A DNA stretch of 64,000 bases from assembly GCA_002422685.1 (NCBI GenBank), contig DITC01000042.1, positions 54,281 through 118,280 of the forward strand. The letters run 5' to 3'. Source of the DNA: Thauera sp. UBA6194 (GTDB lineage: Bacteria; Pseudomonadota; Gammaproteobacteria; Burkholderiales; Rhodocyclaceae). Made by a program: the position numbers and the translations under genes. Shown here one piece after another: positions 57,211-64,000 of this stretch; position 1 is the first letter of the stretch; the number at the start of each line of letters is the position of its first letter. Under the pieces are notes generated by a model, which did no database searches, was not told where the DNA came from, and saw only the letters and a program-made list of their open reading frames with translations.

Positions 57211-57978
57211 TCAGCCTGGCGCGCGCGTGCCGCTCCCTGACTCGGCGGTAAATTCGCGTCCGTCGAAGCGCAGCCAGCAGGCCTCGCCGTGCCAATCGGG
57301 CAGCACCCGGCGCACGCACGCCTGGCCGTCTACGCTCAAGGCGTGGCAGGCGGGGCGGTGCGTGTGTCCATGCACCAGGGTCGGATAGCCGTGTTCGCGC
57401 AGCAGCGCGGCGACCGCGTCCGCGTTCACATCCATGATCTCCATCGTCTTGCCCGCCTTGGCGGCCTCGCTCTTTTCGCGCAGGCTGGCGATGAAGGCCT
57501 TGCGTGCGGCGAGCGGCTGGCTCAGGAAGCCGGCCTGCCAGGCCGGGTCGCGCACCTGGCGGCGGAAGGCCTGGTAGGCCAGGTCGTCGGTGCACAGCGC
57601 GTCGCCGTGGGCGAGCAGCAGCTCCGCGGCGTCACCGAAGCGCACGCGCGCCGGGTCCTCGAGCAGGGTGGCACCGATCGCCCTGGCGAAGGCTGGCCCG
57701 GCGAGCAGGTCACGGTTGCCGGTCATGAAGAAGAGCTGTGTGCCGGCGTCGGCCACGCTGCGGATGGCGGCGGCGATGCGGGCGTTGAAGGGCGTGGCGA
57801 GGTCGTCGTCGCCGGCCCAGTATTCGAACAGGTCGCCGAGGATGAAGAGGCTGGCGGCTTCGTGCGCCGGGCCTTGCAGGAAGGCGAGGAAGGCGGCGAC
57901 GTTGGCCGGTTCGTCCTCGGTCAGGTGCAGGTCGGAAATGAACAATGCCGGAAGCGCCGCGTGCGCGACTTCCGGCAT
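57211..57978 (-). CDS. lpxH: UDP-2,3-diacylglucosamine diphosphatase (LpxH)
   Basis: Calcineurin-like phosphoesterase making lipid X in lipid A synthesis, peripheral to the inner membrane. The metal sites are visible: ISDLHL near residues 14-19, LGDLFEYW near 46-53, MTGNRD near 84-89, LLAHGDALCTDD, and VHGHTHRP near 202-209. The start is set at ATG 57978 (255 aa); an in-frame GTG at 58044, three bases past the ppiB stop, would give 277 aa by coupling. It follows ppiB on the minus strand. Confidence 0.93.
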   Translation of the reverse strand: MPEVAHAALPALFISDLHLTEDEPANVAAFLAFLQGPAHEAASLFILGDLFEYWAGDDDLATPFNARIAAAIRSVADAGTQLFFMTGNRDLLAGPAFARAIGATLLEDPARVRFGDAAELLLAHGDALCTDDLAYQAFRRQVRDPAWQAGFLSQPLAARKAFIASLREKSEAAKAGKTMEIMDVNADAVAALLREHGYPTLVHGHTHRPACHALSVDGQACVRRVLPDWHGEACWLRFDGREFTAESGSGTRAPG

Positions 57979-58046
57979 TGTGGCGGCAAGCCCGCCCGGC
58001 CGGGCCGAGGCGGGGGTGCCTTGCGAAGGGTCGCGCGCGGGCACGA

Positions 58047-58541
58047 TCAGACGACTTCGGCGCGCTCGATGATCACGTCTTCCTTGGGCACGTCCTGGTG
58101 GAAGCCGCTCGAGCCGGTCTTGACCTTGCGGATCGCGTCGACCACGTCCATGCCGTCGCTGACCTTGCCGAACACGCAGTAGCCCCAGCCCTGCAGGTCG
58201 GGCGAGCGGTGGTTGAGGAAGTCGTTGTCGGCGACGTTGATGAAGAACTGCGCGGTGGCCGAGTGCGGGGCCTGGGTGCGGGCCATGGCGATGGTGCCGC
58301 GTTCGTTCTTGAGGCCGTTGTCGGCTTCGTTCTTGATCTGTTCGCCGGTGGGCTTCTGGTTCATGCCGGGTTCGAAGCCTCCGCCCTGGATCATGAAGCC
58401 GTCGATGACGCGGTGGAAGATGGTGTTGTTGTAGTGACCGGATTCGACGTAGGCGAGGAAGTTGGCCACGCTCACCGGGGCCTTCTCGGCGTCGAGTTCG
58501 AGGGTGATGACGCCGTGGTTGGTGTGAAGCTTGACTGCCAT
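58047..58541 (-). CDS. ppiB: Peptidyl-prolyl cis-trans isomerase B, cytosolic cyclophilin
   Basis: Proline isomerase aiding protein folding. The 164-aa protein has no signal peptide. The cyclophilin core shows IFHRVIDGFMIQGGGF near residues 42-57 and MARTQAPHSATAQFFIN near 86-102. AGGAG precedes ATG 58541. It sits between a secreted paralogue (upstream on the minus strand) and lpxH (2-68 bp downstream, depending on its start). Confidence 0.95.
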   Translation of the reverse strand: MAVKLHTNHGVITLELDAEKAPVSVANFLAYVESGHYNNTIFHRVIDGFMIQGGGFEPGMNQKPTGEQIKNEADNGLKNERGTIAMARTQAPHSATAQFFINVADNDFLNHRSPDLQGWGYCVFGKVSDGMDVVDAIRKVKTGSSGFHQDVPKEDVIIERAEVV

Positions 58542-58644
58542 GTTGGGTTCTCCTGGATGAAAGTGCTTGTGTCCGGCCGCGGCCCGCTCGCTCCGAGGCG
58601 GCCGATGTGCTCGCTCGGGGCGAAGGGCCGCGGCGGGGGGGTGT

Positions 58645-59232
58645 TCATTTTGCGGGCGTCTTCGCCGTGGCGGCGTCCTCGACGACGCGGACGCTCTCGA
58701 TGACGACCGGTTCGGCCGGCACATTCTGGTGGAAGCCGAGGTTGGTGGTCTGTACCTTGCCGATCTTCTCCACCACCTCCATGCCCTGAACGACCTTGCC
58801 GAACACGGCGTAGCCCCAGCCGTCGCGCGAGGGGTAGTCGAGGAAGGTGTTGGGGGCGAGGTTGATGAAGAACTGCGCGGTGGCCGAGTGCGGGTCGGAG
58901 GTGCGCGCCATCGCCAGCGTGCCGGGCTCGTTTCTGAGGCCGTTCTTCGCCTCGTTCTCGATCGGGGCGCCGGTGGCCTTCTGGTTCATCTGCGCGTCGA
59001 AGCCGCCGCCCTGGATCATGAAGCCGTCGATGACGCGGTGGAAGATGGTGCCGGCGTAGAAGCCGTCCCTTACGTACTGGACGAAATTTTCGGCCGACTT
59101 CGGGGCTTTGTCGGCGTAGAGCTCGATGACGATCTCACCGGCGCTGGTCTTCATCTCGACCATCGGGTTGGCCGCGAGCGCGCTGAAGGCGGTGGCGGCG
59201 AGCGTGGCGAAGGCGATCAGATGCTTTCTCAT
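58645..59232 (-). CDS. Peptidyl-prolyl cis-trans isomerase A-like, periplasmic
   Basis: A 195-aa cyclophilin with an N-terminal signal peptide (MRKHLIAFATLAATAFSALA, cleaved near A20/A21), placing it in the periplasm. IFHRVIDGFMIQGGGF is shared with the cytosolic paralogue next door, and MARTSDPHSATAQFFIN follows. The C-terminus ends in a short Lys/Ala tail. GGAG precedes ATG 59232 by 6 bases. Tandem with ppiB, the pair probably arose by duplication. PpiA is the E. coli counterpart by location. Confidence 0.93.
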   Translation of the reverse strand: MRKHLIAFATLAATAFSALAANPMVEMKTSAGEIVIELYADKAPKSAENFVQYVRDGFYAGTIFHRVIDGFMIQGGGFDAQMNQKATGAPIENEAKNGLRNEPGTLAMARTSDPHSATAQFFINLAPNTFLDYPSRDGWGYAVFGKVVQGMEVVEKIGKVQTTNLGFHQNVPAEPVVIESVRVVEDAATAKTPAK

Positions 59233-59593
59233 GAAATCTCCGGTGCGTGGCCCTGCGGCCTTGGGGTGGATGGGCTTGCAGGCCCTTGCGCTCACCTGGA
59301 TGTGGTGGGCGTGCCAGATGATGACGGTGGCGAGCCGACGACGGTGACGCGTGTCGCACGCCCGCAGCGCTGCGGACCCTGCACAGCCACCGCGACCGCA
59401 ACGCGCGCCGCGCCCTGCTGCCCTGCGCGCGACCTGCCGGTAGGCGGAAATGGCGGACCGATCGGCGTGGTATATTTGCGCCCTGCCGTTGCGGACCCGG
59501 CTCGCCGCGCAACGCCGGATTCTAGCAACAAGCCCCACCCCTCACAATCGCGCTGCCGGCGTGGTTTTTTTCATCCCGTTTTTCGTCATCCCG
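59233..59593. other. Divergent intergenic region ppiA-like / cysS
   Basis: 361 bp, very G+C rich, without a convincing gene. A possible -10 hexamer TATATT for cysS lies at 59471-59476, with no good -35. No T-box or riboswitch-like signal is recognised. The ribosome site of cysS is weak. Confidence 0.5.
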
Positions 59594-60979
59594 ATGCTCA
59601 CGATCCACAACACCCTGTCGCGCACCAAGGAAGTCTTCACCCCGATCGAGGCCGGCAAGGTCCGCATGTACGTGTGCGGCATGACGGTGTACGACTTCTG
59701 TCACCTCGGCCACGCGCGCGTGATGGTGGTGTTCGACATGGTCGCGCGCTGGCTGCGCGCGAGCGGTTACGACGTGACCTACGTGCGCAACATCACCGAC
59801 ATCGACGACAAGATCATCCGCCGCGCGCAGGAGAACGGCGAGAGCATCCGCCAGCTCACCGACCGCTTCATTGCCGCGATGCACGAGGACGCCGACGCGC
59901 TCGGCGTGCTGCGCCCCGACCACGAGCCGCGCGCCACCGACTACGTCGCGCAGATGCAGTCGCTGATCTCGCGCCTCGAGCAAAAGGGCCTGGCCTACGT
60001 GGCCGCCAACCGCGACGTGTGCTACGCGGTGCGCAAGTTCGAGGGCTACGGCAAGCTGTCGGGCAAGTCGCTCGACGAGCTGCGCGCCGGCGAGCGCGTC
60101 GACGTCGCGCAGGACAAGAACGACCCGCTCGACTTCGTGCTGTGGAAGCACGCCAAGACCGAGGAGCCGGGCGAGGTGAAATGGGCCTCGCCGTGGGGCG
60201 AGGGCCGGCCGGGCTGGCACATCGAGTGCTCGGCGATGAGCTCGGAGCTGCTTGGCGAGCACTTCGACATCCACGGCGGCGGCATGGACCTGCAGTTCCC
60301 GCACCATGAAAACGAGATCGCCCAGTCCGAGGGCGCGCACGGCCACGGCTTCGTCAATTACTGGATGCACAACGGCTTCGTGCGCGTCGACGACGAGAAG
60401 ATGTCGAAGTCGCTCGGCAACTTCTTCACCATCCGCGAGGTGCTGCAGAAGTACGACCCCGAGGTCGTGCGCTTCTTCATCCTGCGCGCGCACTACCGCA
60501 GCGCGCTGAACTACTCCGACGCGCATCTGGAAGACGCGCGCAACGCGCTCACGCGGCTCTACACCGCGCTCAAGAACGTGCCGGTGCAGGGCGAGGTGGT
60601 GGTCGACTGGAACGAGCCTCACGCGCAGCGCTTCCGTGCCGCGATGGACGACGACTTCAACACCGCCGAGGCGGTGGCGGTGCTGTTCGAGCTCGCCAAC
60701 GAGGTCAATCGCGGCGCCTCGCCGGCGCTCGCCACGCAGCTGAAGGCGCTCGGCGGCGTGCTCGGCCTGCTCGAGCGCGCGCCGCAGGCTTTCCTGCAGG
60801 CGGGCACGCCCGACGCGGGCGGGCTCGATGGCGATGCCATCGAGGCGAAGATCGCCGAACGCGCCGCCGCCAAGAAGGCGAGGAACTTTGCCGAGGCCGA
60901 TCGCATCCGTACCGAACTCACCGCCGCGGGCGTGATCCTCGAAGATGGCGCCGGCGGCACCACCTGGCGCCGCGCCTGA
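59594..60979 (+). CDS. cysS: Cysteinyl-tRNA synthetase
   Basis: Class I aminoacyl-tRNA synthetase charging tRNA-Cys. The 461-aa length is typical. The zinc Cys and HIGH motif are in YVCGMTVYDFCHLGHARV near residues 26-43 (HLGH), WHIECSAMSSELLG and HGGGMDLQFPHHENEIAQSE hold the remaining zinc ligands, and DDEKMSKSLGNFFTI near 265-279 is the KMSKS loop. ATG 59594 is the family start. It faces a 141-aa conserved gene 55 bp downstream on the same strand. Confidence 0.97.
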   Translation: MLTIHNTLSRTKEVFTPIEAGKVRMYVCGMTVYDFCHLGHARVMVVFDMVARWLRASGYDVTYVRNITDIDDKIIRRAQENGESIRQLTDRFIAAMHEDADALGVLRPDHEPRATDYVAQMQSLISRLEQKGLAYVAANRDVCYAVRKFEGYGKLSGKSLDELRAGERVDVAQDKNDPLDFVLWKHAKTEEPGEVKWASPWGEGRPGWHIECSAMSSELLGEHFDIHGGGMDLQFPHHENEIAQSEGAHGHGFVNYWMHNGFVRVDDEKMSKSLGNFFTIREVLQKYDPEVVRFFILRAHYRSALNYSDAHLEDARNALTRLYTALKNVPVQGEVVVDWNEPHAQRFRAAMDDDFNTAEAVAVLFELANEVNRGASPALATQLKALGGVLGLLERAPQAFLQAGTPDAGGLDGDAIEAKIAERAAAKKARNFAEADRIRTELTAAGVILEDGAGGTTWRRA

Positions 60980-61034
60980 GTCGGCACCACGCACGACCCC
61001 AAACGCAATCCGCTCCGCACAAGGAACCCTTCAC

Positions 61035-61460
61035 ATGATCATCACCGGCTTCCAGAGCCTGCTCGACGCAGCTCGCCAGCAACCCGAGCCGCAGCGCCTG
61101 CTGCTGGTCTTCACCCGGGCCGAGCTGCCCGACGATCCCACGCCCGAGCAGCGTGCGAGCTTCGAGCAGGGCGAGGGGGGCGCGCTGGCGCCGGTCATGT
61201 ATGTCGACAAGCGCCCCGACGAGGTGCAGAGCTTCGACGAGCTGGTCGAGGAGTCGCGCCACACCGGGCAGAGCTGGGACATGATGTTCGTCGGCTGCCT
61301 GAGCGGGCAGGGCGGGCGTGAGCCGAGCGACGATACGGTGCAGAAGGCGCTCGAGACCATGATCATGTCGATCCAGGGGGGCGTCGTCGCCCACCTGCTC
61401 GCCTACCGCCCGAACGGCGAGCAGGTTTGGCTGCCGGACCAGGCCGAAGGGCTGGCCTGA
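61035..61460 (+). CDS. Conserved 141-aa protein of unknown function
   Basis: A 141-aa acidic protein with segments such as ARQQPEPQRLLLVFTRAELP near residues 12-31, MYVDKRPDEVQSFDELVEES near 55-74, and SIQGGVVAHLLAYRPNGEQV near 111-130. I believe related proteins have been labelled ribonucleotide reductase subunit alpha in databases; it is far too short for that enzyme and shows none of its motifs, so I do not adopt the name. ATG 61035 follows AAGGAA. It lies after cysS and ends before a perfect hairpin. Confidence 0.8.
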   Translation: MIITGFQSLLDAARQQPEPQRLLLVFTRAELPDDPTPEQRASFEQGEGGALAPVMYVDKRPDEVQSFDELVEESRHTGQSWDMMFVGCLSGQGGREPSDDTVQKALETMIMSIQGGVVAHLLAYRPNGEQVWLPDQAEGLA

Positions 61461-61503
61461 GGCCCTGCGCCGACCGCTGCGCTTGTCGGCGTCCGGAATG
61501 TAA

Positions 61504-61538
61504 CGAGGCCCGCGATTCGCAGTGAATCGCGGGCCTCG
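61504..61538. terminator. Long hairpin between convergent genes
   Basis: A perfect 15-bp stem (61504-61518 with 61524-61538), 5-base loop. No clear T run follows on either strand, but its place between the 141-aa gene and convergent dnaJ fits a terminator. Confidence 0.65.
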
Positions 61539-61570
61539 TGCTTTGTCGGGCGGAGCTCGGTTGCCGAAGC

Positions 61571-62698
<1,128 letters not shown>

Positions 62699-62728
62699 GG
62701 TGCTTCGCTCAGTCTGGTCTCAAGCAAA

Positions 62729-62770
62729 GGCCGAGCCGGCACCGGAGCAGGGCTCCGGCGGGGCTCGGCC
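62729..62770 (-). repeat. Nested hairpin between dnaK and dnaJ
   Basis: Outer stem GGCCGAGCC (62729-62737) with GGCTCGGCC (62762-62770); inner stem CCGGAGC (62742-62748) with GCTCCGG (62752-62758), 3-base loop. Lies wholly in the dnaK-dnaJ gap and would fold in their joint mRNA. No T run, so partial termination or RNA processing are both possible. Confidence 0.6.
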
Positions 62771-62794
62771 GCGAAGGATTCGCCAGAGTGACGA

Positions 62795-64000
62795 TTACTT
62801 CTTGTCCTTCACTTCGGTGAACTCGGCATCCACCACGTCGGCGTCGTCGGCCTTGCCGCCGGCCTGCTGGCCACCTTCGGCTCCTTGAGCGCCGCCCTCG
62901 GCCTGGGCCTGGGCGTACATCTGCTCGCCGAGCTTCTGCGCGGCCATCGCCAGGGCCTGGCTCTTGGCTTCGATGCTGTCCTTGTCACCGCTCTTGATCG
63001 CCTCTTCGGCGTCCTTGATCGCGGCTTCGATCTTCGCCTTCTCCTCGTCCGACAGCTTGTCGCCGTATTCGGTCAGCGCCTTGCGGGTCGAGTGCACCAG
63101 AGCGTCGCACTGGTTGCGGGCGTCGACCAGCTCGTGCGCCTTCTTGTCTTCCTCGGCGTGCGCCTCGGCGTCGCGCACCATGCGCTCGACCTCGTCGTCC
63201 GACAGGCCGGAGTTGGCCTGGATCTTGATCTTGTTCTCCTTGCCGGTGGCCTTGTCCTTGGCCGACACGTGCAGGATGCCGTTGGCGTCGATGTCGAAGG
63301 TGACCTCGATCTGCGGCATGCCGCGCGGTGCCGGCGGGATGTCCGACAGGTTGAACTGGCCCAGGCTCTTGTTGCCCGAGGCCATCTCGCGCTCGCCCTG
63401 CAGCACGTGGATGGTCACGGCCGACTGGTTGTCGTCGGCGGTCGAGAAGACCTGCGAGGCCTTGGTCGGGATCGTGGTGTTCTTCTGGATCAGCTTGGTC
63501 ATCACGCCGCCCAAGGTCTCGATGCCCAGCGACAGCGGGGTCACGTCGAGCAGCAGCACGTCCTTGACCTCGCCCTGCAGCACGCCGCCCTGGATGGAGG
63601 CGCCGACGGCGACGGCCTCGTCGGGGTTCACGTCACGGCGCGGCTCCTTGCCGAAGAACTCCTTCACGCGGTCGATGACCTTGGGCATGCGGGTCTGGCC
63701 GCCGACCAGGATCACGTCGTCGATGTCGGTGACCTTGAGGCCGGCGTCCTTGAGCGCGATGCGGCAGGGCTCGATCGAGCGCTCGATCAGCTCTTCGACC
63801 AGCGACTCGAACTTGGCGCGCGTGATCTTGATCGCCAGGTGCTTCGGGCCCGAGGCATCGGCGGTGATGTAGGGCAGGTTGATCTCGGTCTGCTGGCCGG
63901 AGGAGAGCTCGATCTTGGCCTTCTCGGCCGTTTCCTTCAGGCGTTGCAGAGCGAGGACGTCCTTGCCGAGGTCGACGCCCTGGTCCTTCTTGAACTCGGC
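62795..64000 (-). CDS. dnaK: Chaperone protein DnaK, C-terminal two thirds (cut by window edge)
   Basis: Hsp70 chaperone. 401 residues are visible; the N-terminus lies beyond 64000. Seen are the end of the ATPase domain (VILVGGQTRMPKVIDRV; FFGKEPRRDVNPDEAVAVGA), the hydrophobic linker VLLLDVTPLSLG, the beta substrate-binding domain with RGMPQIEVTFDIDANGILHV, the helical lid, and the flexible C-terminus ending VDAEFTEVKDKK with a Gly/Gln-rich tail. The order dnaK-dnaJ is standard; grpE would be expected upstream outside the window. Confidence 0.98.
   Translation of the reverse strand, partial: AEFKKDQGVDLGKDVLALQRLKETAEKAKIELSSGQQTEINLPYITADASGPKHLAIKITRAKFESLVEELIERSIEPCRIALKDAGLKVTDIDDVILVGGQTRMPKVIDRVKEFFGKEPRRDVNPDEAVAVGASIQGGVLQGEVKDVLLLDVTPLSLGIETLGGVMTKLIQKNTTIPTKASQVFSTADDNQSAVTIHVLQGEREMASGNKSLGQFNLSDIPPAPRGMPQIEVTFDIDANGILHVSAKDKATGKENKIKIQANSGLSDDEVERMVRDAEAHAEEDKKAHELVDARNQCDALVHSTRKALTEYGDKLSDEEKAKIEAAIKDAEEAIKSGDKDSIEAKSQALAMAAQKLGEQMYAQAQAEGGAQGAEGGQQAGGKADDADVVDAEFTEVKDKK

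Noticed and set aside
59233..59593. T-box leader for cysS
   Set aside because: No T-box consensus or terminator/antiterminator pair is visible; T-boxes are also unusual in betaproteobacteria.

Overview
The window is a compact, high-G+C bacterial chromosome segment with no mobile element, phage gene or CRISPR array that I can see. Gene content and order suggest a betaproteobacterium of the Thauera/Azoarcus (Rhodocyclales) type. The supports are leuC-(entericidin)-leuD-leuB-asd-fimV-truA-trpF-trpB-trpA-accD-folC-SPOR-cvpA-purF-metZ as one collinear block, an aspartokinase remnant beside tRNA-Ser(GCT), ilvB-ilvN, RecBCD and DnaK-DnaJ. The taxon is an inference from synteny and protein likeness, not a search result.

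Layout. 1-4504: mutL start (minus strand), an unknown lipoprotein, purN, a DUF3108 protein, an RsmB/NOP-type RNA methyltransferase and a single-HKD phospholipase D-like protein. 4627-8518: a LysR regulator divergent from an MFS transporter and an M20 amidohydrolase, which looks like a small uptake and hydrolysis module. 8668-11098: a TRIC/UPF0126 membrane protein, queD, a radical SAM protein and a small HTH regulator. 11357-11730: a collapsed lysC remnant, then tRNA-Ser. 11818-22603: a minus-strand run of methyltransferase, recC, recB and recD. 22773-23591: two tandem tRNA-Ala/Glu/Asp cassettes, each with its own promoter, closed by a strong terminator. 23665-28122: pyruvate carboxylase and 3-hydroxyacyl-CoA dehydrogenase. 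28174-29935: trxA-rho (minus). 30253-33019: ferredoxin, CBS-domain protein and acyl-CoA ligase.

33072-46774: an ilv leader-peptide attenuator, ilvB-ilvN, aroC, an MFS permease, an M48 lipoprotein, then leuC, a tiny entericidin-like lipoprotein, leuD, leuB, asd and fimV. 46839-57095: a CbiQ-like membrane protein, truA, trpF, trpB, trpA, accD, folC, a SPOR protein, cvpA, purF and metZ, mostly overlapping or nearly so. 57211-59232 (minus): lpxH and two cyclophilins, one cytosolic and one with a signal peptide. 59594-61460: cysS and a 141-aa conserved protein. 61571-64000 (minus): dnaJ and the 3' two thirds of dnaK.

Functionally the window is dominated by branched-chain, aromatic and aspartate-family amino acid synthesis, purine synthesis, translation and RNA processing, DNA repair and protein folding. 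The less ordinary items are the Val-rich ilv leader written almost only in GTA codons with its attenuator, the internally deleted lysC, the lipoprotein gene inside the leu operon, the tandem tRNA cassettes sharing an odd tRNA-Glu, and a Rho whose basic N-terminal extension starts at a TTG inside trxA. I did not find a clearly new multi-gene system; the ilv leader and the lysC remnant are the best leads.
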